NCBI GenBank assembly: GCA_016931225.1
Contig: JAFGFE010000020.1
Coordinates: 142,864-206,863 of the forward strand
Reading direction: 5' to 3'
Origin: Candidatus Zymogenaceae bacterium
GTDB taxonomy: Bacteria; Desulfobacterota; Zymogenia; Zymogenales; Zymogenaceae
Length of the DNA: 64,000 nucleotides
Within the stretch, counting starts at the first letter, position 1; every line of letters begins with the position of its first letter. This document shows, piece by piece, positions 24,747-32,711 of this stretch. The notes below the pieces were generated by a model. It was not told where the DNA came from and did no database searches. It saw only the letters and a program-made list of their open reading frames with translations. The position numbers were made by a program, and so were the translations under genes.

Positions 24747-26546
24747 ATGCATGGAACACTGCGGACGATTGTCCTGAAAACGATGTGTATTGCGGCGCCG
24801 ATCCTTCTCGCCGCGCTTTTCATCGCCGGCGGCATGAAAGCCGCCCGGGGAGAAGACGCGCCGGCGGCGCTGGTATCCTATCTCGACGGATTTGTGGACA
24901 TAAAACATGCAGACACCGACATGTTGCTCGCCCTTTCCGCGGGGGATCAGCTGATCGTCGGCGATACGATCCAGACCGGGCCCGAGGGAACGGTGGAGCT
25001 TGTCCTCCCCGACGGGTCCGCGATAAAAATCGGTCCCGACAGCCTCGTGAATATCAAAGAGATGGGCACGATTGAAACGACCGGGATACGCCTGACCACA
25101 ATCGAGCTGATCATGGGAAAGGTGAGGGCCCTGGTAACTCCCGCTCATGGAGGTGAGGCGAATTTCTTCATTAAGACCGAAAACGCGACGATCGGAGTGC
25201 GGGGCACGGACTTCGTAACCCTCTTCGATCCGGATCTGGGTGCCACCAATGTCATCAGCATCGACGAGTGCGTCGAGGTTGTCGCCGCCTTCTTTCCGGA
25301 TATCGATCCCCTGTCGGTCTGTTCCGGAACGGAAGTGACCGTGTTTACCGCAACGGGACCGACCGCCGTCACCGCCGTCGATGTCGAGAAACTCAATGAG
25401 ATTCTCACCGAGATGGCGTTTCATACCGGGATCGTCGAAGGAAGAATAATCCTTCCCGACGCCGGGAGCGCAGCGCCGCCGTATATCGTTACCGCGTTTC
25501 TCAACACCGTCATCAATCTTGAGGATATAGACGACACCCTTCGGCTTTCCCGAGACGACCTGGATGCCGAGGGCGGCATCCTCATCAGCGGCTCGGCGTC
25601 GGACGACACGTTCCCGGTCACCGGTGTTGAATGGAGCATCGACGGGGGATTTGAATGGAATCGGGCCGAGGGTGATGAGCTGTGGCGATTCCGGTTCGTC
25701 CCTCAGGATGGCTGTGAATATGAGGTGATGGTACGGGCTACCAACGCCGCCGGGGTCGTTTCCGATCCCACAGATGTCGGCACCTGGCGCCTGTCGTACC
25801 GGGACGCCGGTTACTACGACATCGCCGGGGAGTATCTGCAAAGCCTCTTCGGCGCCATCGAGAACGCCGATATCACCACCCTGGATGAGCTGATATCCGA
25901 CGAGTTCGACGGCAATATGGCGGGGAACTTTTCCAAGGACGAGTTGATCGATCAGGCGTATCTGCACCTGGTGGAATACCGGGAGGTCGTCTCCATCGAC
26001 TGGAGCATCATTCGGGTAAACGCCGCCAATGATGCCATTATCATCACCGCGTCGGTCGTCAACTCCTTCGGCGGGAACACGGAGAGCGGCACCGCAAAAA
26101 TATGGCTTTCCAAAAACGACGAATACCGCATGATACATTCCGAAGGCGGCTGGTTGTTCGGAAGCAACCTCCCCATGGAGACGGAGACGAAGCTCACCGC
26201 GGAGACGGTGTATTACGTCGGCTCGCCCCTCTTTTGCGAGCATCTTCTGAGGATTATCCTGGTGGCGCCCCGTGTCCCGATGGACGTGGATGAGGTCACC
26301 GTCATCTTCGATACCGACTGCGGATTCCGAAGCCTGCCGGTCACCCGCGCCTGGTACGAGGCAAAATACGGTCGCTCCGGGGGGTTCGGCGGGGAGTTCT
26401 CCGTCGACGAGAGCCCAACCTGCACCGGCAGTTCCTGTCCCGATCCGTACCTGATATACTATATGGTGGGCGGCGGCGGCTTCTCCCTGCAGTTTCACGA
26501 TTACGGGTACGATCTGGAGGAGCTGAATATCGTCACCTTTCCCTGA
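24747..26546 (+). CDS. Exported FecR-domain protein with NTF2-like region
   Basis: Protein of 599 residues. Signal peptide (about 1-36), then a FecR domain (about 45-170) with GDQLIVGDTIQTGPEGTVEL, LPDGSAIKIGPDS and TIGVRGTDF, the standard order. A middle part (about 265-355) looks like an Ig-like repeat (DTFPVTGVEWSIDGG). A segment at about 358-490 has the helix-strand pattern of an NTF2-like domain (GEYLQSLFGAIENADITTLD). The C-terminus has two cysteines in CTGSSC. FecR domains of this stand-alone type occur in exported proteins without TonB signalling, and no sigma or anti-sigma gene is nearby. CGGAGCGG precedes the ATG at 24747. Function unknown; ligand or polysaccharide binding at the envelope is a guess. 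Confidence 0.85.
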   Translation: MHGTLRTIVLKTMCIAAPILLAALFIAGGMKAARGEDAPAALVSYLDGFVDIKHADTDMLLALSAGDQLIVGDTIQTGPEGTVELVLPDGSAIKIGPDSLVNIKEMGTIETTGIRLTTIELIMGKVRALVTPAHGGEANFFIKTENATIGVRGTDFVTLFDPDLGATNVISIDECVEVVAAFFPDIDPLSVCSGTEVTVFTATGPTAVTAVDVEKLNEILTEMAFHTGIVEGRIILPDAGSAAPPYIVTAFLNTVINLEDIDDTLRLSRDDLDAEGGILISGSASDDTFPVTGVEWSIDGGFEWNRAEGDELWRFRFVPQDGCEYEVMVRATNAAGVVSDPTDVGTWRLSYRDAGYYDIAGEYLQSLFGAIENADITTLDELISDEFDGNMAGNFSKDELIDQAYLHLVEYREVVSIDWSIIRVNAANDAIIITASVVNSFGGNTESGTAKIWLSKNDEYRMIHSEGGWLFGSNLPMETETKLTAETVYYVGSPLFCEHLLRIILVAPRVPMDVDEVTVIFDTDCGFRSLPVTRAWYEAKYGRSGGFGGEFSVDESPTCTGSSCPDPYLIYYMVGGGGFSLQFHDYGYDLEELNIVTFP

Positions 26547-26573
26547 TCACGGGTATCACATCTTATACGTACG

Positions 26574-26608
26574 GGGCCGGATGCGAATAATCGCATCTGG
26601 CCCTTTTA
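26574..26608 (+). terminator. Intrinsic terminator of the FecR-domain gene
   Basis: A 13-bp stem (GGGCCGGATGCGA / TCGCATCTGGCCC, one G-T pair) with a 4-base loop and four T, 27 bases after the stop codon. Confidence 0.85.
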
Positions 26609-26664
26609 TCGACACCGTATTCTCTCCCGACGGTTCCCTGTGACTCAAATAAAAAACACCTCTC

Positions 26665-28071
26665 TCACGATCTCGGGTCCGGGGGAGACACGTACTCTCT
26701 GTCGCCGCAATCGAAATTTTCCTTCATATAGATCGACCGCTTCCCGTTCTTGATCTCAAAGATGAGCTGATAGACGGTCACCGACGTGTTTTTCTTGGCT
26801 ATCAACTCCTCGGTCCGGTAGCAGATCGCGTTCTCGTCGGTGACGAGTCCTTCGGGCTGATAGGCGAGGATGTCCATCATGTCATCTAGCGTCACGAAGC
26901 CGTCGGCGGCGTGCTCCCCTGCCACCCTGTCCGCGGTGGGCTGCCGCCCGGTACACACGTCCGGGAAGAGAATCAGGTGCTTCATCGTATCCGTCACGAA
27001 CGTATTGGTAGAGGTGAGCATACCGATATCCTCCCAGTAGGTGCCCGAAAGCCCGTCCGCCGCCACATCGGTGATGTGGAACTCTTCCCGGGAACGCTCC
27101 AGGCGCAGAAGGTTCCCGTCAAGATCGGTGACGATGAAATTCTGGGCGTTCGGGCTCCCCTCGGCCACCCAGAAGTCAATATATTCATACGCATCGGAGG
27201 ACACCCTGAGGGCCTCCCTCCCCCGAAACGTGTACGGCAGCCTCGGCTCTTTTCCATACTCCGAGGTGAACATGTTGTTGATGACGACGCAGACGCCGTT
27301 GTCGTTCCATCCCATGGCCCAGCCGAAGAGCCCGGCGTACGAGGTCATGGTGGTGGTGTTTTCCTCGCCGGTGATCGTCTGTTCCTCGAAATAGTAGTTG
27401 CCGAATCCCTTGGACTGGGGTGGGCTGTCAATCGTCTGTGCGATGATCACCGACCCGTCGGGATTGAGCATCCCGAAGGCGGAACAGCCGCCGGGATTCT
27501 CCTCCACCGGGTGTTTCTTGCTATAAAACAGCTTGTAATAGATCGGGCCGATTTTCACCGCCAGGGTGACGTAGACCAGCTCCCTCCAGGTAAAGGCAAA
27601 CAGGACATCCGCCGCCTTTACGTCGTATCCCTCGTCCCTGAGGCCGTGGGTGATGCCGAGGATCTCGTCCCGGTACGGCCCCTCTATCGCCTCCCAGTAG
27701 TAGCGGCTCTTCTTTTTCACCCGCATCATCATAAGGCCCCCGGCATAATCGGTCACCTCACCATCCACCGTCTCCATGTAGGCGATCATCTCATCGCCGA
27801 TCGCCCTCGCCTTCAGATATCCGAGCAGGTACCGGTCATCCGCCTGGACCCGCAAAATACGCGCCTTGCCGTCGATGTCCTCCACGACGCAGAACATCTC
27901 CGGGGACTCCTCGGAACCCACGTATACCATCCCCGTGGCGTCGTCCCTGACGACGTCCGGCACGTCCCGAAACGCCACGTCGGAGAGATCGCCGATGCCG
28001 ACCACCCACACCGCCAGCGCCACGCCGAGGACTATAATTATCACCGCCACAGTAAGAAAAAATTTCTTCAT
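26665..28071 (-). CDS. C45-type Ntn-hydrolase-like exported protein
   Basis: Protein of 468 residues with one N-terminal membrane segment (KKFFLTVAVIIIVLGVALAVWVV). The central GGCSAFGMLNPDGSVIIAQTIDS segment has the shape of peptidase family C45 / acyl-coenzyme A:isopenicillin N acyltransferase proteins, where the cysteine becomes the N-terminal nucleophile after self-cleavage; an NNGVCVVINN-type segment follows. The part before the cysteine (about 200 residues) would be the propeptide, carrying a GLRDEGYDVKAADVLF helix as in that family. It should hydrolyse or transfer an amide-linked acyl group outside the cytoplasm. Substrate unknown. CGGAGGG precedes the ATG. Choloylglycine-hydrolase or phospholipase-B-like relatives are the main alternatives. 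Confidence 0.8.
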   Translation of the reverse strand: MKKFFLTVAVIIIVLGVALAVWVVGIGDLSDVAFRDVPDVVRDDATGMVYVGSEESPEMFCVVEDIDGKARILRVQADDRYLLGYLKARAIGDEMIAYMETVDGEVTDYAGGLMMMRVKKKSRYYWEAIEGPYRDEILGITHGLRDEGYDVKAADVLFAFTWRELVYVTLAVKIGPIYYKLFYSKKHPVEENPGGCSAFGMLNPDGSVIIAQTIDSPPQSKGFGNYYFEEQTITGEENTTTMTSYAGLFGWAMGWNDNGVCVVINNMFTSEYGKEPRLPYTFRGREALRVSSDAYEYIDFWVAEGSPNAQNFIVTDLDGNLLRLERSREEFHITDVAADGLSGTYWEDIGMLTSTNTFVTDTMKHLILFPDVCTGRQPTADRVAGEHAADGFVTLDDMMDILAYQPEGLVTDENAICYRTEELIAKKNTSVTVYQLIFEIKNGKRSIYMKENFDCGDREYVSPPDPRS

Positions 28072-28399
28072 ACGTATTCCCTCCGTACAGTCAATTCCAC
28101 ATCTCGATTTTCACCATCTCCTCCAAAGGCATCAAACGCCCGGTTCAACACCCGCCCCCCGTCTTCCCCTCCACCTCTTTATCCCATTCATACATGGTCG
28201 CGCGTGAAATGTCAATCGTAACACCGACACGGGTGAGTCGATGCTACCACGGATGCTGTGCGTAAATCTTCACACACCTACGCGGGGAAACACGTGCGGT
28301 CAGGGGCGTTAAACGTCGATCGCACACACATGCGGTCGAACACGTACAGTCACAGTGAATAAAGTGACATACTATAATATATAAACATACAAAAAAGAC

Positions 28400-28428
28400 T
28401 TGACACAGGAGCGGAATCGGGGTATTAA
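28400..28428 (+). promoter_or_regulatory. Sigma70 promoter of the DUF169 / TetR / ferredoxin operon
   Basis: TTGACA at 28400-28405 and TATTAA at 28423-28428 are 17 bases apart. The predicted start falls at about 28435, inside the palindrome that follows. The surrounding intergenic region 28072-28530 shows no other feature. Confidence 0.8.
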
Positions 28429-28431
28429 ATG

Positions 28432-28447
28432 AACCAACCGGTTGGTT
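28432..28447 (+). promoter_or_regulatory. TetR-type operator
   Basis: AACCAACCGGTTGGTT is a perfect 16-bp palindrome immediately behind the -10 box. Its size and position fit a TetR-family operator that blocks the promoter. The likely repressor is the TetR protein encoded second in the operon (29371-30030), which makes it autoregulated; that link is inference. Confidence 0.78.
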
Positions 28448-28530
28448 TATTATCGTGCCGGACGAGGCACACACAGTCACAGGAAAGATCCTGATGAATT
28501 ATTTCCACACTCACTACAGGAGGTGAACTG

Positions 28531-29274
28531 ATGGAACAATGGAAAACGGCGGCACAGGAACTGGAAACACTGCTCAGGCTTCAGACGTTTCCACTCGGGG
28601 TGACGTTTTTAAAGAAGAACCAAGACTTCCCCGCCAAAACCAGGCGTCCAAAAGAACACCTGGGCCAGGCCATCGCCCCCTGCCAGGGGATGACACTCGC
28701 CCGGCGATACGGCTGGACCATCGGCCTCGGGGCGGATGATTTCTCCTGCCCCATCGCCAAAATAGCCTACCGAATGGGGGAACAACCCAAGAATGATATG
28801 ATACGGGCCTTTCTGACCGGTATTGGGTATGCAAAGGATGAGTCTGCGGCCGACGCCATTATGTCTAATTTCCCCACACTCCCGGAGGAGGCGGCAGGAC
28901 TTGTGTTCTTTCCCCTGTCTCGGGCGAAAATAGAGCCGGATGTCATACTGGTTTTCGGCATGCCGGCCCAGCTCATGCGCCTGGCCCACGGCTTTGGATA
29001 TTCCGCGGGGGAATCCATTCCGGGCACCTTCAGCGGTCGGGCCGGCTCCTGTGCCGAGGGACTTCTGGGAGCATACACAACCGGCAAACTCCGAATCGCC
29101 CTTCCCGGAAACGGGGACAGGGTGTTCGCCGGTGTCCAGGATTCCGAGTTGGTCTGCGCGATTCCCGCACAGCTCCTTTTGGATATCATCGAGGGGATGA
29201 ACGTCCAGCATAAACGGGGTGTGCGGTATCCGATTCCGGGTCTGCTCAACTACACCCTGCCCTTTCCGACCTGA
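28531..29274 (+). CDS. DUF169 family protein
   Basis: Protein of 247 residues, full length for DUF169. Typical features are the N-terminal LRLQTFPLGVTFLK segment, CQGMTLARRYGWTIGLGADDFSCP in the first half and a later GRAGSCAEGLLGAY motif with conserved cysteines. It has no signal peptide. DUF169 proteins are common in anaerobes and often lie beside ferredoxin or regulator genes; their activity is not established. AGGAGG precedes the ATG. First gene of the operon with the TetR regulator and a 4Fe-4S protein, so its substrate or product may be the signal that lifts repression. Confidence 0.9.
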   Translation: MEQWKTAAQELETLLRLQTFPLGVTFLKKNQDFPAKTRRPKEHLGQAIAPCQGMTLARRYGWTIGLGADDFSCPIAKIAYRMGEQPKNDMIRAFLTGIGYAKDESAADAIMSNFPTLPEEAAGLVFFPLSRAKIEPDVILVFGMPAQLMRLAHGFGYSAGESIPGTFSGRAGSCAEGLLGAYTTGKLRIALPGNGDRVFAGVQDSELVCAIPAQLLLDIIEGMNVQHKRGVRYPIPGLLNYTLPFPT

Positions 29275-29370
29275 TCGATGCGGGACCGAACGCCCTTTGC
29301 AGTACGATATGACATATGATATCTTGTATGTAAAAATATCATTGTCACGTACACGAACAGGGATCGAACA

Positions 29371-30030
29371 ATGAGCACGCCCGACAGCACGAAAACCGGA
29401 CCGTCCCGGACTGATGAGCCGAGCACCTCCCGAGGCCAGGCCACGAAGAAGAAGATCATCGACACCGCCACACGGCTGATACACGCCAACGGGTACAAGA
29501 ACACCTCATTGGAGGACATCCTGACCGCGGCGGAGATCAAGAAGGGGAGTTTCTACTTCCATTTCGACAACAAGGAGGTGTTGGGACACGCCGTTATCGA
29601 TCGATTCCACTCCGGCACTCGAAAGATGATGGATACCATGCTGAGCCCGGCGGTCCGGGGGGAGGCGAACGCCTATGAGAGCATCCTGCGGATGCTCGAT
29701 AACCTGACCGCCTTCATGGACGACTCCGACTGCCGGGGCGGCTGCCTGTTGGGGAACATGGCCCTGGAGATTTCGGACTACAACGACGATCTGAGGCGGC
29801 ACCTGTCCGATATCTTCACAGACATGGCGTCCCGTCTGGAAGAGGCGATCGCCGCGGGCCAATCCCGGGGAGAGATTTCCACCGAAGCCACGCCAAGGGA
29901 GTTCGCTCACTTCATCGTCAGCGTCATCGAGGGGGGATTGATGCTTGCCCGTGTCAACAAGAATATCACTCCCATGACGGACAGCATTCGATCCGCCCTC
30001 TTTGTCCTGAAACCGAAGGACACCACATGA
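29371..30030 (+). CDS. TetR-family regulator (LmrA/YxaF-like C-terminus)
   Basis: Repressor of 219 residues. The N-terminal helix-turn-helix is clear: KKKIIDTATRLIHANGY, then SLEDILTAAEIKKGSFYFHF. The C-terminal region carries the GGCLLGNMALEISD motif typical of the LmrA/YxaF-like TetR branch (known from the family). AGGGATCG precedes the ATG at 29371. It sits between DUF169 and the ferredoxin gene and probably binds the 16-bp palindrome at 28432. Ligand unknown; effectors in this branch are usually hydrophobic or aromatic small molecules. Confidence 0.92.
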   Translation: MSTPDSTKTGPSRTDEPSTSRGQATKKKIIDTATRLIHANGYKNTSLEDILTAAEIKKGSFYFHFDNKEVLGHAVIDRFHSGTRKMMDTMLSPAVRGEANAYESILRMLDNLTAFMDDSDCRGGCLLGNMALEISDYNDDLRRHLSDIFTDMASRLEEAIAAGQSRGEISTEATPREFAHFIVSVIEGGLMLARVNKNITPMTDSIRSALFVLKPKDTT

Positions 30031-30070
30031 GACGTCCGATCTCATACGATTTTTTCCTGGAGGAATTGAT

Positions 30071-31126
30071 ATGTCCACCAATGTGTACGTGAAGCTGGCC
30101 GAGTACATCAACACGGCCCCCGTCGGCGCCCCCATGTCCAACAAGCTCATTGAAATATTGAAGATCCTCTTTACGCCGGAAGAAGCCGAACTGGCGCAGA
30201 AAATCCCCTTTCTCAACACCGACCTTCCCACATTGGCGGACCAGACCGGCATGGACGAGAGTCTCCTGAAGGAGATGCTGGTGGGCATGGCGAAAAAGGG
30301 GACACTCTTCATGAATGAAAAGGGAAAGTTCAGGCTTTTACCCTCCATGGTCGGTTTTTCCGAAACACCCTTCTGGCCCGGGGAGCGGACGGATGTCACA
30401 GAGAGGCTCGCGGATCTCTGGGTTGAGTACATTAGTGAGGAATACGGCGGGGAAATCGCCGGGAGGGCGACGCCCCTGGTGCGGGTCGTGCCGGTGGAAG
30501 AGTCCATTGAATCCGGGGCAACGGTCACGCCTCCGGAAATGCTTGACGATCTGATGAATCAGGTCGATTTCTTCGCCGTCGCCCACTGTCCCTGCCGACT
30601 GATGGCGCGATACACCGACCGGGAACACTGCGATCACGACACCGAGAACTGCTTTCATTTCGGCTCCATGGCGAAATACATGGTCGCCCAGGGGATGGCC
30701 CGGGAGCTGACACGGGACGAAACGAAGAAGCTCCTCAAGAAGGCCCATGACGACGGCCTGGTTCATATGGCGGACAACTACGCCGGGAGAATCTCCACCC
30801 TCTGCTCCTGCTGCAGCGACTGCTGTGTCTGGATGCGGGCGAAAAAAGAGCTGGGGCTTCCAAACAGCCACGTAAACTCGAACTTCATCATGACGGTCTC
30901 TCCCGATGACTGCATCGGCTGCGGCGTTTGCATGGAAAGGTGCCCGGTGGATGCGATCGTCATGAACGATACGGCCACGGTGGACGAGACGAGGTGCATC
31001 GGCTGCGGCGTATGTCACCCCACCTGCCCCACGGGGGCGGTTCGCCTGGTCCCCCGTCCGGAAATCCACGAGATACCCCAGATCGGTGATTTTGTTCAGA
31101 GACTCATGAGCGAAAAGGCACCCTGA
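30071..31126 (+). CDS. 4Fe-4S ferredoxin-type protein with N-terminal winged-helix-like part
   Basis: Cytoplasmic protein of 351 residues. The C-terminus has two ferredoxin motifs, CIGCGVCMERCP and CIGCGVCHPTCP, for two 4Fe-4S clusters. In the middle are further cysteines: AHCPCR, a CDHDTENC stretch and CSCCSDCC, probably another metal or cluster site. The first 100 residues look like a winged-helix region (LPTLADQTGMDESLLKEMLVGMAKKGTLF). This layout is shared by a family of uncharacterised ferredoxins in anaerobes. GGAGG precedes the ATG. Third gene of the DUF169/TetR operon; probably supplies electrons to a reaction involving the DUF169 protein (inference). Confidence 0.88.
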   Translation: MSTNVYVKLAEYINTAPVGAPMSNKLIEILKILFTPEEAELAQKIPFLNTDLPTLADQTGMDESLLKEMLVGMAKKGTLFMNEKGKFRLLPSMVGFSETPFWPGERTDVTERLADLWVEYISEEYGGEIAGRATPLVRVVPVEESIESGATVTPPEMLDDLMNQVDFFAVAHCPCRLMARYTDREHCDHDTENCFHFGSMAKYMVAQGMARELTRDETKKLLKKAHDDGLVHMADNYAGRISTLCSCCSDCCVWMRAKKELGLPNSHVNSNFIMTVSPDDCIGCGVCMERCPVDAIVMNDTATVDETRCIGCGVCHPTCPTGAVRLVPRPEIHEIPQIGDFVQRLMSEKAP

Positions 31127-31171
31127 TATCAAAGACCGCCCACAGCATATCAAACATCGGAAACGCCGCCC

Positions 31172-31203
31172 GCGCCCCGATCGGGATCCCCCGTTCGGGG
31201 CGC
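31172..31203 (+). terminator. Hairpin after the ferredoxin operon
   Basis: A 9-bp stem (GCGCCCCGA / TCGGGGCGC) lies 45 bases past the ferredoxin stop. A clear T-run is missing, so termination here is only likely. Confidence 0.4.
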
Positions 31204-31340
31204 TGATGCTCTCTTTCTCGAAAATCGACGCCGGCTTTTGATTTGACAAACGATATGACTGACTATATATTCATATTCCGTCGTGATAGAATATTAACTA
31301 TATATGTGTATATGTTTTCATACCTGTCGAGGTTCATATC

Positions 31341-31652
31341 ATGCAGCGCGACAAGCATGAAAGACATTTCAGAACACTGTTCAAAACCGTAAGCTGGCGC
31401 GTGCTGGCCACGTTTACCACCATGTCCATTGTCTATCTCTTCACCGGAGAAATGCTCCTCTCGGTGGGCGTGGGAGCGGTGGAGATCGTCGCGAAGATGA
31501 TCCTGTACTATTTTCATGAGCGCATCTGGAATGTTCTGACCTGGGGAACCTGGGCGCATCCTTTGAGCGAATTTCAGATCACCCATGACCTGACCGATCG
31601 GGACCGGGATATCATCCGCGATAAACTGAGAGATATGGGATACCTGGAATAA
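31341..31652 (+). CDS. DUF2061 membrane protein
   Basis: Protein of 103 residues. The DUF2061 pattern is plain: KTVSWRVLATFTTM, a first membrane helix, then GAVEIVAKMILYYFHERIW with the second. After the domain comes a polar tail ending LRDMGYLE. DUF2061 is often found next to APS kinase genes, as it is here; its function is not known. GAGG lies upstream of the ATG at 31341. The tail is similar to those of the APS kinase and the AlkP-superfamily enzyme of this cluster. Confidence 0.9.
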   Translation: MQRDKHERHFRTLFKTVSWRVLATFTTMSIVYLFTGEMLLSVGVGAVEIVAKMILYYFHERIWNVLTWGTWAHPLSEFQITHDLTDRDRDIIRDKLRDMGYLE

Positions 31653-31767
31653 ACACCGATATGTGATCGTCCTCTCCATTCATGTGGGCTCCTGTTCCCG
31701 GTATACCATCAAACACGACCGGGCGGAACGCACATATCACACGCACTCATACCATATGGAGGATATC

Positions 31768-32373
31768 GTGGGAAACGGAGTAACCCTCTGGTTTACGGGA
31801 CTATCGGGAAGCGGAAAAAGCACCGTCAGCCTCATGGTGGCGACGGCGTTGAGAAACGCCGGATACAAGGTGGAAATACTCGACGGCGACGTGGTGCGCA
31901 CCAATCTGAGCAAGGGATTGGGGTTTTCCAAGGAAGACCGGGATATCAACATCAAGCGTATCGGCTTTGTCTGCAAGCTCCTTACGAGAAACGACGTCAT
32001 CGCCATCTCCGCCGCCATCTCACCCTACCGTGAGATACGGGATTTCGTTCGGGAGGATATCGGCGATTTTGTTGAAATCTACTGTGACAGCGAACTGGAT
32101 GTGTTGATCGAACGGGATACGAAGGGACTGTATAAAAAGGCGCTGGCGGGAGAGATCGAGAACTTCACCGGCATCTCCGATCCCTATGAACCGCCGGAGA
32201 ATCCGGAACTGGTCCTCAAGACAGATTCGGAATCGCCGGGAGACAGCGCCCAGAAGGTCATCGAGTTCCTTATCGAGCGGGGCGTTATCGATCCGGCGCG
32301 TTTGGTTCCATCCTACGAAGAAGAAGACGAGGAAAAAATAAAAAAACGTCTGGAAGATTTGGGCTATCTGTAA
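31768..32373 (+). CDS. cysC: Adenylylsulfate (APS) kinase
   Basis: Cytoplasmic kinase that converts APS and ATP to PAPS, the activated sulfate donor. GLSGSGKST is the Walker A motif near residue 12, followed by LDGDVVRTNLSKGLGFSKEDR and the RIGFVCKLL and ISPYR(E)IRD segments typical of CysC. After the catalytic core there is an acidic tail (EEEDEEKIKKRLEDLGYL). I chose the GTG at 31768 because GGAGG lies five bases before it; the ATG at 31756 has no site. No ATP sulfurylase, PAPS reductase or sulfotransferase gene is adjacent, which leaves the fate of PAPS open. Sulfation of an envelope component is suggested by the phosphatase/sulfatase-like neighbours. Confidence 0.93.
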   Translation: MGNGVTLWFTGLSGSGKSTVSLMVATALRNAGYKVEILDGDVVRTNLSKGLGFSKEDRDINIKRIGFVCKLLTRNDVIAISAAISPYREIRDFVREDIGDFVEIYCDSELDVLIERDTKGLYKKALAGEIENFTGISDPYEPPENPELVLKTDSESPGDSAQKVIEFLIERGVIDPARLVPSYEEEDEEKIKKRLEDLGYL

Positions 32374-32417
32374 TATTATAAATAGAGGTAGTTTTTGCCG
32401 TAAGGGATTTGGATAGT

Positions 32418-32687
32418 ATGAATCGACACAACATGATGATGATCATGGTCTTTCTCCTTTCCACGACTTTCGTTGTGGAAACGGCCTCGGCGCATACCGC
32501 ATACATCGATCCGGGCACCACCTCTGTGGTATTCGGCGCAGTCGGATACATCATCGCCGGATTGGCGGCGTTTTTCGCCATCATCTTCCATCCCGTGAAG
32601 GTCCTCTACCGACGGATTTTCAAGAAGGATACCGAAAATGCGGTTGATGCGGAGTCCCCGGCGTCTCCCGCCGATGATCCGAAGTAA
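32418..32687 (+). CDS. Small exported or membrane protein of an AlkP-associated type
   Basis: Protein of 89 residues. A hydrophobic start (about 7-26) could be a signal peptide ending in ASA. Then follows HTAYIDPGTTSVVFG and a second hydrophobic segment (GYIIAGLAAFFAIIF) with a basic cluster (YRRIFKK) and an acidic tail. Short proteins with a YIDPGTG-like motif and one helix commonly accompany alkaline-phosphatase-superfamily genes (my recollection of context, not a search), and such a gene follows at 32712. ATG at 32418; a TTG at 32409 is the alternative. Function unknown. Confidence 0.72.
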   Translation: MNRHNMMMIMVFLLSTTFVVETASAHTAYIDPGTTSVVFGAVGYIIAGLAAFFAIIFHPVKVLYRRIFKKDTENAVDAESPASPADDPK

Positions 32688-32711
32688 TCATCACCAATCA
32701 CACGAGCATAT

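Noticed and set aside
24552..26498. Long minus-strand open frame (about 648 codons) opposite the FecR-domain gene
   Set aside because: It is antisense to a gene with clear domains, is rich in G, H, R and D as mirrored frames are in GC-rich DNA, and has no family pattern. Similar antisense frames at 368-1312, 6001-7413, 22800-24200, 44180-45637 and 58694-60370 are rejected for the same reason.
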